DNA from: Brevundimonas sp. UBA7664
GTDB taxonomy: Bacteria > Pseudomonadota > Alphaproteobacteria > Caulobacterales > Caulobacteraceae
Direction of reading: 5' to 3'
NCBI RefSeq assembly: GCF_002483305.1
Contig: NZ_DLHQ01000056.1
Coordinates: 62,001 to 126,000, forward strand
Length of the DNA: 64,000 nucleotides
Every line of letters begins with the position of its first letter. Within the stretch, counting starts at the first letter, position 1. Below are positions 50,451 to 59,820 of the stretch, in pieces. The position numbers and the translations under genes are program-made. The notes under the pieces were generated by a model. It saw only the letters and a list, made by a program, of their open reading frames with translations. It was not told the origin of the DNA and ran no database searches.

Positions 50451-50615
50451 CCTTCCCCCCTTGCGGGGGAAGGTGGCAGGCGAAGCCTGACGGATGGGGG
50501 GTGAGCGCGTGGTGCTTGAAGGCTTGGCGTCCGGCAGGCGAAACGGTGGGCGCCGGCGCCGACACCCCCCATCCGTCTCGCTCCGCGAGCCACCCTCCCC
50601 CGCAAGGGGGGAAGG
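50451..50615. repeat. Long inverted-repeat (MITE/REP-like) element
   Basis: Two 53-bp arms in inverted orientation (50451-50503 and 50563-50615) match at about 45 of 53 positions; the outer 20 bp and the terminal GACGGATGGGGGGTG are identical. Each arm folds on its own (CTTCCCCCCTTGCGGGGGAAG). A 59-bp spacer has no gene. It lies 3 bp from the metF stop and its outer end supplies AAGG of the metH ribosome binding site. It has the shape of a non-autonomous palindromic element or REP doublet. Confidence 0.8.
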
Positions 50616-50618
50616 GGT

Positions 50619-51566
50619 TCATTGGGATTTCTCCCGCACGCCCAGCACCCGGCAGATCGCATAGACCAGGTCGGCGCGGTTCAGGGTGTAGAAGTGGAAG
50701 TCGGCGAAACCCTCTTCCTGCAGCCGGGCGCAGGTCTCGGCCGCCACCGAGGCGGCGATCAGCTTGCGCGTCTCGGGGTCGTCGTCCAGCCCCTCGAAAT
50801 GCGCCGCCAGCCAGTCCGGCACGGCCGCGCCGCACGCCGCCGACATCCGCTTCAGACCGTTGAAATTGCTCACCGGCATGATCCCGGGGATGATCGGAAC
50901 CGTCACGCCAGCCGCCCGCACCCGGTCGCGGAACCGCAGGAAGGCGTCGATGTCGAAGAAGAACTGGCTGATCGCCCGGGTCGCCCCGGCGTCCACCTTG
51001 GCCTTCAGCACATCCAGATCATGGGCGGCGGACGGGCTTTCCGGATGGCCCTCGGGATAGCAGCCGACGATCACGTCAAAGCCGCCCTTCGCCGTGATCG
51101 CGGCGGTCAGTTCGGTCGCATTGGCGTAACCGTCCGTACGCGGAACATAGGCTCCGCCGATGCCGTTGCCGCCCGGCGGATCGCCGCGCAGGGCCACGAT
51201 GTGGCGTACCCCGGCCTCGCGATAGCTGTCGATGACCGCGTCGACCTCGTCCCGGCTGGCCTCGACGCAGGTCAGGTGGGCGGCGGGCGTCAGGCGCGTC
51301 TCGGCGAGAACCCGCTGCACCGTCCGGTGGGTTCGCTCCCGCGTCGAGCCGCCGGCGCCATAGGTCACCGACACGAACTCGGGCTGAAGCGGCGCCAGCC
51401 GGGTCACCGCCTTCCACAGATTGGCCTCGGCCTCGTCGGACTTGGGCGGGAAGAATTCGAACGACACGCGCGGCCGCGACAGGTCCTGCCCGGCGCGCGC
51501 CACGGGCCCCAGCGGCGACAGCAGCAGGGCGCGGGCTTCGGCCAGGCTGCGGGGGGCGAGGCTCAC
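50619..51566 (-). CDS. metF: Methylenetetrahydrofolate reductase
   Basis: 315-residue FAD enzyme reducing 5,10-methylene-THF to 5-methyl-THF, the methyl donor used by MetH. The family motifs are visible: VSFEFFPPKSDEAEANLW (about 34-51), FVSVTYGAGGSTRERTH (about 64-80), HLTCVEASRDEVD, VALRGDPPG (about 124-132), ISQFFFDIDAFLRFRD and GIMPVSNFNGLKRM (about 227-240). The N-terminal 25 residues are extra and poorly conserved. Its start overlaps the stop of the regulator by 4 bp (ATGA), so it is translationally coupled to it. Confidence 0.95.
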   Translation of the reverse strand: MSLAPRSLAEARALLLSPLGPVARAGQDLSRPRVSFEFFPPKSDEAEANLWKAVTRLAPLQPEFVSVTYGAGGSTRERTHRTVQRVLAETRLTPAAHLTCVEASRDEVDAVIDSYREAGVRHIVALRGDPPGGNGIGGAYVPRTDGYANATELTAAITAKGGFDVIVGCYPEGHPESPSAAHDLDVLKAKVDAGATRAISQFFFDIDAFLRFRDRVRAAGVTVPIIPGIMPVSNFNGLKRMSAACGAAVPDWLAAHFEGLDDDPETRKLIAASVAAETCARLQEEGFADFHFYTLNRADLVYAICRVLGVREKSQ

Positions 51567-52525
51567 GCGACCCGCGCCTCGGCGGAGGCCGGCCGCTCGG
51601 CGGTCCAGATCGAGACGGTCAGGCCGTCGGTGTCCGGCGGCAGGGCGATCGGCGCGCTCGGCGTCAGGCCGGCCCCGGCCAGCCAGCGCCGCATCTCGTC
51701 GTCGGCGAAGCCGAGGCGGCGGTGCTGATGCTCCTCACGCAGATGCTCCAGCTGGTGCGGGGCGAAGTCGATGATCAGCAGCCGTCCGCCGGGCATGACC
51801 AGCCGCGCCGCCTCGGCCACGGCCGCGGCCGGATCGGCGAGGTAGTGCAAGACCTGATGCACCAGCACCAGATCGGCGCTCTGTTCGGGCAGACGGGTGG
51901 CGAAGATGTCGCCGTGGCGCAGCTCGACCTTCTCCAGCCCGGCCTTCGTCACATTGGCGCGGGCGATGTTCAGCATGTTCTGGCTGAGATCCAGCCCGAC
52001 CGACATCTTTGCCTTCTTGCCGAGCAGGGTCAGCATCCGGCCCGAGCCGGTGCCCAGATCGACGACCCGCTCGAACGGGCCGTCCCCGGCGGCGCGGGCG
52101 ATGGCGGCCTCGACCGCGCTTTCGCAGACATAGAGCGAGCGGATGCGATCCCACTGAGGCGCGACCCGCTCGAAATAGGCGCTCGCGGCGACCTCGCGGT
52201 CGCGCCGCACGTCCTCCAGCCGCCGGTCGTCCGCCTCGCCCGCCGAGGCGTCCAGCAGGTCCAGCACCGTATCGATCAGACGCCGGGCCGGCAGGTCCGA
52301 CGACAGGCGATAGAAGACGCGCGCCCCGTCCGGAAACCGCTCGATCAGACCGGCGTCGGTCATCAGCTTCAGATGGCGGGAGACCCGCGGCTGGCTCTGG
52401 TCCAGGATGCGCGACAACTCCATCACCGACAGCTCTTCGCCGGCCAGCAAGGACAGGACCCGCAGGCGGGTCGGCTCGCCCACGGCGCGCAGGGCTTCAA
52501 CGGTCTGGTCGGCGGTGAGTGACAT
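51563..52525 (-). CDS. ArsR-type regulator fused to SAM methyltransferase (SahR-like)
   Basis: 320 residues starting at ATG 52525. Residues 1-90 are an ArsR/SmtB winged helix (EALRAVGEPTRLRVLSLLAGEELSVMELSRILDQSQPRVSRHLKLM) without the metal-binding Cys motif. From about 140 a class I methyltransferase follows (RVVDLGTGSGRMLTLLG, DIFATRLP, VHQVLHYLADP). In Proteobacteria ArsR-family SahR proteins control the methionine/SAM cycle in response to S-adenosylhomocysteine; position at the head of metF-metH supports that role here (inference). An operator-like palindrome lies 6 bp upstream. Whether the C-terminal domain methylates or only senses SAM/SAH is unknown. Confidence 0.85.
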   Translation of the reverse strand: MSLTADQTVEALRAVGEPTRLRVLSLLAGEELSVMELSRILDQSQPRVSRHLKLMTDAGLIERFPDGARVFYRLSSDLPARRLIDTVLDLLDASAGEADDRRLEDVRRDREVAASAYFERVAPQWDRIRSLYVCESAVEAAIARAAGDGPFERVVDLGTGSGRMLTLLGKKAKMSVGLDLSQNMLNIARANVTKAGLEKVELRHGDIFATRLPEQSADLVLVHQVLHYLADPAAAVAEAARLVMPGGRLLIIDFAPHQLEHLREEHQHRRLGFADDEMRRWLAGAGLTPSAPIALPPDTDGLTVSIWTAERPASAEARVA

Positions 52526-52531
52526 GTCCTT

Positions 52532-52551
52532 ATATAAAGATATCCTTATAT
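52532..52551. promoter_or_regulatory. Operator-like palindrome of the methionine operon
   Basis: 20-bp near-perfect palindrome ATATAAAGATATCCTTATAT (9 of 10 pairs), 6 bp upstream of the regulator ATG in a 69%-G+C background. Dyads of this kind are typical of ArsR-family operators; autoregulation of the whole metF-metH operon is the natural reading. It also faces the divergent EF-hand gene (start 52636). Confidence 0.7.
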
Positions 52552-52635
52552 GATTTGGCAAGGAAAATTGCTGGCCAGGCGCAGGTTCCAGGGCCAAACT
52601 TCCGGGATCGGCTCCCTGCCGTCGTGAGGTTGTCC

Positions 52636-53103
52636 ATGACCCTTCGTTCGATCGTTCCGGCCCTCCCGGTCATCCTGCTCATGGCGGTCACGGGCTCGGC
52701 CGCGGCCCAGACTCCGCCGCCGGGTGGCGGCATGGGCCTGCCGCGGACCGCTGAAGCGGTGGCGCCCTGGGCGGAGCGCCTGTTCACGCGGCTCGACGCC
52801 GATCAGGACGGCAGCATCACCGGCGCTGAACTGGCGCCGCTGGCCGATCCGGCGGTGGCGGCGCAGGGCGGCTCGCGCCTGCGCGCCATGATCTCCCAGT
52901 CGGACGCCAGCCGCGATTCCCGCATCAGCCTCGAGGAACTGGCCGCCGGCGCGCAACGGATGTTCGTCCGCATGGACCGCAACGGCGACGGCCAGCTGGC
53001 CGATGACGAACTGCCCCAACGGCCGGCTCCTCCGGCGCCCATGACGATGCCGCCGGCCCCGACCAGTACGCCCGACTTCCCGGACATGCCCGGGGGCGGC
53101 TGA
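52636..53103 (+). CDS. Exported EF-hand calcium-binding protein
   Basis: 155 residues: signal peptide (MTLRSIVPALPVILLMAVTGSAAAQ), then three EF-hand-like loops: DADQDGSITGAEL (about 55-67), DASRDSRISLEEL (about 92-104; Ser/Arg substitutions make it weak) and DRNGDGQLADDEL (about 116-128). The Pro/Met-rich C-terminus (PAPPAPMTMPPAP...) is disordered. A periplasmic calcium-binding or structural role is likely. ATG 52636 is chosen because it begins the signal peptide; the frame is open upstream. Divergent from the methionine operon. Confidence 0.82.
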   Translation: MTLRSIVPALPVILLMAVTGSAAAQTPPPGGGMGLPRTAEAVAPWAERLFTRLDADQDGSITGAELAPLADPAVAAQGGSRLRAMISQSDASRDSRISLEELAAGAQRMFVRMDRNGDGQLADDELPQRPAPPAPMTMPPAPTSTPDFPDMPGGG

Positions 53104-53118
53104 TCAGGCTCGGGTCGT

Positions 53119-54045
53119 TCAGGCCGCCGGAGTCTTCAGCGGCTCTCCCGCGAAGGCCGCCTGCAGGTTCTGCATCAGCAGCATCAGCATGCCCTGCACC
53201 GCCTCGGTCGTCGCCCCGCCGGTATGCGGCGTCAGCACGGTATTGGGCACGCCGGCCCAGCGCGCGGCGTCGACCGGCTCCTCCTCGAACACGTCCAGCG
53301 CCGCCTGGCCCAGCCGCCCGTCCCTGAGCGCCGCGATCAAGGCCGTCTCGTCGACCAGCTGGCCGCGCGCCACATTGACCAGCAGCCCCTGCGGCCCAAG
53401 CGCCTCGATCACCGCGCGCGAGATCAGGCCGATGTTGCTGTCGTCCGCCTTGCAGGCCACCACCAGGATGTCGCTGTCCCGCGCCAGGTCGAGGACGGAC
53501 GCGGCGCGGGGCCAGGCGGCGGCCTTCTCGCGCGGTCCCCACCACTTCACCGTCATGCGCAGAGCTTCGGCCCGGCGCGCCACCGCTTCGCCGATGCCGC
53601 CCAGCCCGACGATGCCGACCCGCTGGCCGTGCAGCGAGGGCGTGATCATCTTCGAATCCGCGGTCCATTCGCCCGCCCGGAGCGCCCGGTCTCCGGCTGC
53701 GATCTGGCGACGGGCGGCCAGGATCAGGCCGATGGCGTGATCGGCCACATCCTCGTGGTTCACCCCCGGCGCATGGGTCACCGGCAGGCCCCGCGCGCTG
53801 CACCAGTCGACGTCGATGCGGTCATACCCCGAGGTGAAACAGGCGATCAGTTGCAGTTTCGGCAACTGTTCGATCAGCGCCTTGTCGAGCGGAAACTCGC
53901 CCGCCACCACCAGCGCCCGGATCTCCGCCTGCGCCTCCAGCGGCGGTCCTTCCCAGAACCGGTAGACGGTCCACTGGCTTTCGAGAAAGGCCGTCAGCGG
54001 CGCGAGGTGCCGCTGCATGATGAGGAGGGCGGGGCGGTCGGTCAT
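53119..54045 (-). CDS. D-2-hydroxyacid dehydrogenase (GhrB-like)
   Basis: 308-residue NAD(P)-dependent dehydrogenase. The Rossmann motif is GLGGIG at 147-152; the catalytic residues lie in VNVARGQLVDE (Arg about 231), the Asp/Glu in DVFEEEPV, and the His in TPHTGGAT. The WWGPREK sequence after the glycine motif points to NADPH-type glyoxylate/hydroxypyruvate reductase, but many members have other substrates. The C-terminus is short, without the extended domain of 3-phosphoglycerate dehydrogenase. Nearest neighbour on the same strand is ettA, downstream in reading order after a terminator, so not an operon. Confidence 0.85.
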   Translation of the reverse strand: MTDRPALLIMQRHLAPLTAFLESQWTVYRFWEGPPLEAQAEIRALVVAGEFPLDKALIEQLPKLQLIACFTSGYDRIDVDWCSARGLPVTHAPGVNHEDVADHAIGLILAARRQIAAGDRALRAGEWTADSKMITPSLHGQRVGIVGLGGIGEAVARRAEALRMTVKWWGPREKAAAWPRAASVLDLARDSDILVVACKADDSNIGLISRAVIEALGPQGLLVNVARGQLVDETALIAALRDGRLGQAALDVFEEEPVDAARWAGVPNTVLTPHTGGATTEAVQGMLMLLMQNLQAAFAGEPLKTPAA

Positions 54046-54075
54046 GAGCCGACACTAGTCCACTCGCGGCCAATG

Positions 54076-54107
54076 AAAAACGGCCTCCGGATCGCTCCGG
54101 AGGCCGT
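54076..54107 (-). terminator. Intrinsic terminator after ettA
   Basis: Stem ACGGCCTCCGGA (54080-54091) / TCCGGAGGCCGT (54096-54107), 4-nt loop; on the minus strand it is followed by TTTTCATTGG. Confidence 0.85.
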
Positions 54108-54114
54108 ATCGGGT

Positions 54115-55782
<1,668 letters not shown>

Positions 55783-55993
55783 GAGGTGCGGTGCGCCCTG
55801 TCGTCTGGAGGTGTCGGGAGGTTGGCGCGGGATGTAGCCGCCGCGCCGCCGTTCGGCAAATGTCTAGGCGCGGGGCAGGGCGGTTTGATGGCGGCGGCGG
55901 ACCGTCGCGGCTGACGTCGACGCCATTTCGCCGCCGGATGCATCCGTTCGGGATGGTCGCCGCCTCTACAGGGCAAAGTCCCGGACCGTCCCC

Positions 55994-56719
55994 ATGCCCG
56001 TCAGCGTCACGCTCGAATCCTCATCCCGCCACCGGGTCGTTCTGAGCCACTATACGCCGGGCGAGGAGTGCGCCCCGCATCGGCACCGGCAGGCCCAGCT
56101 CTCGCTTCTGCTCGCCGGCGGCTATGTGGAGGAGAGCGATCAGGGCCGCGCCCACGCTGATGGGCCCGGTCTCAGCCGCAAGCCCGGCGGGTTCGAGCAC
56201 CAGAACCGCTTCGGCGACGCGGGGGCCCTGATCCTGTCGCTCAACCGGGATGAGACGCCGGCGTCGGACCGGTATTTCGTGGCCCGGGGTCCGGAGGGGC
56301 TCTCCGGCCCGGCGTTGCGACGGATGGCGAACGACGGACGCGCCATCGAGGCCCTCCCCGGGGGCGTGGCCGCCGGCCCTCCGTCGGTCGCCGCGCCGCC
56401 CAGCCCGTGGCTGACGGAGGCTCACGATCGGCTCCTGACCGACTCCGGCCTGTCCGTCGGCGCCCTGGCGCGAACCTTCGGTTTGCACCCTGTCCACTTC
56501 GCCCGACTGTTCCGCGAGGCCTTCGCCCAGTCGCCGACGGCGGCCCGCCAGAACCGCCGCGTTGCGCGCGCGATCGACCGGCTCATCCGCAGCGGAACGC
56601 CCCTGGCCGGGATCGCGGCGGACGAGGGCTTCGCCGATCAGGCCCACCTCAGCCGCGTCATCAGCCAGGCCACCGGCTGGAGCCCGGGACGGCTGCGGCG
56701 GCGCTTTGCCGCCGGCTGA
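55994..56719 (+). CDS. AraC family transcriptional regulator
   Basis: 241 residues. The N-terminal cupin-like sensor (YTPGEECAPHRHRQAQLSLLLAGGYVEESD, HQNRFGDAGALILSL) precedes the AraC DNA-binding domain with two helix-turn-helix units: GLSVGALARTFGLHPVHFARLFREAFAQSP (about 153-182) and PLAGIAADEGFADQAHLSRVISQATGWSPGRLRRR. The HRHRQ His cluster at about 28-32 could bind metal or ligand. It is followed 80 bp later by a serine hydrolase gene on the same strand, which may be its target. Ligand unknown. Confidence 0.88.
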   Translation: MPVSVTLESSSRHRVVLSHYTPGEECAPHRHRQAQLSLLLAGGYVEESDQGRAHADGPGLSRKPGGFEHQNRFGDAGALILSLNRDETPASDRYFVARGPEGLSGPALRRMANDGRAIEALPGGVAAGPPSVAAPPSPWLTEAHDRLLTDSGLSVGALARTFGLHPVHFARLFREAFAQSPTAARQNRRVARAIDRLIRSGTPLAGIAADEGFADQAHLSRVISQATGWSPGRLRRRFAAG

Positions 56720-56799
56720 CGTCGCGCCGTTCCATCCGTTCAAGACGCGCGGCGCGACGTCGTGGAGAAGGGACGGACCATCGCCGGAAAGAGACATCC

Positions 56800-58311
56800 A
56801 TGGTCCGCCCGCTTCGCCTCGCCGCCCTTGCCGTCGCCGCCGTCATGCTGGCGGCGCCCCCCGCCGTCGCGGCGCCGGACGTCGTGCGCCTCCGGTCAGA
56901 CGCCGACGCCTTCATTCGCCGCGCCATGGACCGGATCGGCGTGGTTCCCGGACTGGCGATCGCTGTGGTCGACGGGGACGAGACCGTCATGACCGCGGGC
57001 TACGGCGTCGCGGACCTGGCGACCGGCGCGCCGGTCGATGCCGACACCCGGTTCTACATCGCCTCCTCCACCAAGTCGTTCACCGCCCTGGCCATCGCGG
57101 CGATGGACGCGCGCGGGGAGATCGACCTCGTGTCGCCGCTTTCGACCTGGTCGGGCGCGCCCGGCCTGCCGGCGGACCTCGGCCGCGTCAGCCTGTCGGA
57201 TTTGCTCAGTCACCGGTCGGGGCTGGACAATTCGCCCATATCGTATCGCGCCGCCTTCTCGGGCGACCACACCCCGGAGGTGATGCAGCGCCTGCTCGCG
57301 GCGACGGTGACCCTCGACGACACCCCGTACGGAACCTTTCGCTATTCAAACGCTGGCTACAACCTCGCCACCACCCTGCTCGAGGCGCGCGACGGCCGCG
57401 ACTGGCGCCTTCTGGTGCGCGACGAGGTGCTGAACCCGCTCGGCATGGCCGATACGACGGGATGGCTGTCTGAAGCCCGCGCCGAGGGCGCCGTCATCAC
57501 CGCCGGCCATCTCGGCTATCCCGCCGACGGTCCGGTCCGCAGTCCGCTGCAGAAGGTCGACGCCACCATGCAGTCGGCCGGCGGCCTGGTCTCCACGCCG
57601 GGCGACATGGCCCGCTGGCTGGAAGTCCAGATCAACGACGGCGTCCTCGACGGTCGCCGGGTCTTTCCCGAAGGCCTCGTCGCCTCGACCCACCAGCCCT
57701 TGGCGGCGAACGAGACGACCTTCGGTCCCTATACGCGCGAATCCTATGGTCTCGGCTGGCAGATCGGCCGCTATGGCGACGACGTGCTGATCCATCATTT
57801 CGGCAATTTCTCCGGATCCCGAGCCCACGTCTCCTTCATGCCCGCGCGGCGGATCGGCGTGGTCGTGATGGTCAATGAGGATGTGCTGGCGGGCGGCCTC
57901 GCCGACCTGGTCGCCAACTATGTCTACGACTGGCGCGCCGCCCGCCCGGATCTCGAGGCGTTCTATGACGCGGCCGTGGGGGAGCTGGTCGACCGCCGCG
58001 ACCGGGGACGCGCCGCGATCGCCCGGCAACAGGCCGAGCGCGCCGCCCGGCCATCGATGCTGGCCCGGCCGGTCGCCGCCTATGTCGGAACCTATGAAAG
58101 CCCGTTGCTGGGCACGGTGCGGATCGCCGAACGGGACGGCGCCATGGTTGTCTCGATGGGCGTCATGGAGGCAGTCGCTGAATCCTTCACCCAACCCGAG
58201 TCCGTCCGCGTCGAACTGGCGCCGATGCAGGGCCAGTCCATCCAGTTCGGCGGCGACGGCGACGCGCCCGACCGGCTGGTGATGATGGGCGAGACCTTCC
58301 TGCGGCGCTGA
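56800..58311 (+). CDS. Exported serine hydrolase of the class C beta-lactamase/PBP4* family
   Basis: 503 residues. The signal peptide (1-24, ending AVAAP) is followed by the beta-lactamase-type domain with all three motifs: SxxK S89-STK92 (ASSTKSFTALAI), YSN with Y182 (RYSNAGYN), and HFGNFSG (about 330-336) in the place of KTG. The C-terminal 140 residues form a DUF3471-like beta domain (PVAAYVGTYESPLLGTVRIAERDGAMVVSMG). Family members include esterases, D-aminopeptidases and penicillin-binding-like proteins; true beta-lactamase activity is unlikely. ATG 56800 begins a clean signal peptide; the frame is open far upstream into the AraC gene. Confidence 0.85.
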   Translation: MVRPLRLAALAVAAVMLAAPPAVAAPDVVRLRSDADAFIRRAMDRIGVVPGLAIAVVDGDETVMTAGYGVADLATGAPVDADTRFYIASSTKSFTALAIAAMDARGEIDLVSPLSTWSGAPGLPADLGRVSLSDLLSHRSGLDNSPISYRAAFSGDHTPEVMQRLLAATVTLDDTPYGTFRYSNAGYNLATTLLEARDGRDWRLLVRDEVLNPLGMADTTGWLSEARAEGAVITAGHLGYPADGPVRSPLQKVDATMQSAGGLVSTPGDMARWLEVQINDGVLDGRRVFPEGLVASTHQPLAANETTFGPYTRESYGLGWQIGRYGDDVLIHHFGNFSGSRAHVSFMPARRIGVVVMVNEDVLAGGLADLVANYVYDWRAARPDLEAFYDAAVGELVDRRDRGRAAIARQQAERAARPSMLARPVAAYVGTYESPLLGTVRIAERDGAMVVSMGVMEAVAESFTQPESVRVELAPMQGQSIQFGGDGDAPDRLVMMGETFLRR

Positions 58312-58315
58312 AGGA

Positions 58316-58927
58316 TCAGGCGTAGTTGAAGCTCACCGAGATCCGCTCGCTCTTCGCCGCATTGGCCGGCACCTCGTGGCGCAGCCAGCTCTCCCACATC
58401 AGCACCGTCCCCGCCTGCGGGGCCAGATAGACGAACGGCTTCTCGGCCTCCGGCGCGTCGGCGTGGACGCCGGGGCGTGCCATCATCATCGGCAGGCGGG
58501 GGTCCTCCAGCTTCAGCGCCGAGGCGCCGTCCGGGACCTCGACATAGACGGTGCCGCTGAGGAAGGCGTGCGGGTGGATATGGCCCGAGTGGCCGCCTCC
58601 GGGCTTGAGGATGTTGACCCACAGACTGTCCAGCCGCGGCTTGCGCGCCAGATCGAAATTCAGCGCCCTGGCATAGGCGAGCGCGTGCCGGTCGAGATGC
58701 CGCTTCAGATCGGCGAACTCGGGCAGGCGGTGGGGCAGGTCGCTGAGGGACCCATAGGAGGTGTAGCCGCGATAGCCGTGCTCGCGGCACCAGGCCCGCC
58801 CGGCATGGTCCTCGACCGCCAGCATGCGGCAGGCCTCGGCCAGGCCGGCGTTAAAGGCCGCGAAGCCGGGCGAGGCGGCCAGGGAGGCCTCATAGACCTG
58901 GGTGACGAACAGGGGGCGCAGGGACAT
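58316..58927 (-). CDS. 2-oxoglutarate/Fe(II) oxygenase-like protein (TIGR02466 family)
   Basis: 203 residues of the TIGR02466 jelly-roll family. The Fe ligands are likely in GHSGHIHPHAFLSGTVYVEVP (first His and Asp/His, about 111-131) and in WESWLRHEVPANAAKSERISVSFNYA (second His, and the Arg that binds 2-oxoglutarate). The middle contains AFNAGLAEACRMLAVEDHAGRAWC. The enzyme class hydroxylates proteins or small molecules; no substrate is known. The gene is convergent with the serine hydrolase and close to a tRNA methyltransferase gene, but there is no clear pathway link. Confidence 0.82.
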   Translation of the reverse strand: MSLRPLFVTQVYEASLAASPGFAAFNAGLAEACRMLAVEDHAGRAWCREHGYRGYTSYGSLSDLPHRLPEFADLKRHLDRHALAYARALNFDLARKPRLDSLWVNILKPGGGHSGHIHPHAFLSGTVYVEVPDGASALKLEDPRLPMMMARPGVHADAPEAEKPFVYLAPQAGTVLMWESWLRHEVPANAAKSERISVSFNYA

Positions 58928-58956
58928 GACCGCTCTCTAGCGCAAGGACCTGGTGA

Positions 58957-59715
58957 TCAGAAGGGCAGGGCGGTCTCGCCCCGCAGCACCGCCTCCGCCT
59001 CCGCCGTGTGCTTCGTCCCCGACCGGTCATGCAGCACCAGCGGCGGCAGCAGGCGCAGCGGCGCCTTGCCGGTCCGGATCGCTTGCACCAGCACCCGTTT
59101 GGCCGGTTCGTCCGCATACGGATGGATACCGCGCACGGCGAAAGATCCGGCTTTCTCGCCCAGCAAGGCCAGCAGGTCGGCCAGCCGGTCGGCGCGGTGG
59201 ATGACCGTGATCCGCCCGCCCTCGCGCACCGCCCCGAGCAGGAAATCCGTCCACGCCTTCAGCCCGTCGTCCGCCATCCATGCCCCGCGCTTGCCGGGCG
59301 CGGGGGCCCGCAGGGCGCCGGGGTCGTCGAAGAAGGGCGGATTGCTGACCGCCTGGTCGAACGGCGGCAGGTGCAGCGCCCGGAAGCCCGCCGCGACGTC
59401 GCCCTCAACCACGGTCGCCTCGACCCGGTTCAGCGCCGCATTCTCCCGCGCCAGCGCCGCCATCGCCGGATCGCGCTCCAGCCCGGTGAGAAAGACGCCG
59501 GGCCGCCGCGCTGCGATCTGCATCAGCACCGCCCCCGCGCCGCAGCCGGCCTCGATCACCCGCTGCCCCGGCTCCGCCGTCACGGCCGCGGCCAGCAGGG
59601 CCGCGTCCATGCCGGCGCGATAGCCCCGGACCGGCTGGCGCAGCCGCACACGCCCGCCCAGAACGGCGTTCTCGACGATTTCGACTTCGGCTTGCGATAA
59701 CGGTGCGACGGTCAC
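58957..59715 (-). CDS. tRNA1(Val) adenine(37)-N6-methyltransferase-like (TrmN6)
   Basis: 252-residue class I SAM methyltransferase. SAM motif I is EAGCGAGAVLMQIA (about 55-68), the acidic strand is GLERDPAMAALA, and the adenine-specific NPPF motif occurs in FDQAVSNPPFFDDPGALR (about 118-135), typical of N6-adenine RNA methyltransferases of the YfiC/TrmN6 group. The C-terminal part (GSFAVRGIHPYADEPAKRVLVQAIRTG) matches the family. The start ATG 59715 lies 106 bp from the divergent polyprenyl synthase start. Exact tRNA target inferred from family. Confidence 0.85.
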   Translation of the reverse strand: MTVAPLSQAEVEIVENAVLGGRVRLRQPVRGYRAGMDAALLAAAVTAEPGQRVIEAGCGAGAVLMQIAARRPGVFLTGLERDPAMAALARENAALNRVEATVVEGDVAAGFRALHLPPFDQAVSNPPFFDDPGALRAPAPGKRGAWMADDGLKAWTDFLLGAVREGGRITVIHRADRLADLLALLGEKAGSFAVRGIHPYADEPAKRVLVQAIRTGKAPLRLLPPLVLHDRSGTKHTAEAEAVLRGETALPF

Positions 59716-59820
59716 ACGGCTTGACCCTTCATGGACCGATCACCATTGTGCGCCGCATCGCCGCCGGGCAAGGCGGCGGCTGGATTTTCGGGCGTGATTC
59801 TCCCCCGCGCCGTCGTTTCT

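Noticed and set aside
56800..58311. True beta-lactamase (AmpC) call
   Set aside because: The fold and SxxK/YSN motifs fit, but HFG replaces KTG and a DUF3471-like extra domain is present, which is typical of esterase/peptidase relatives.
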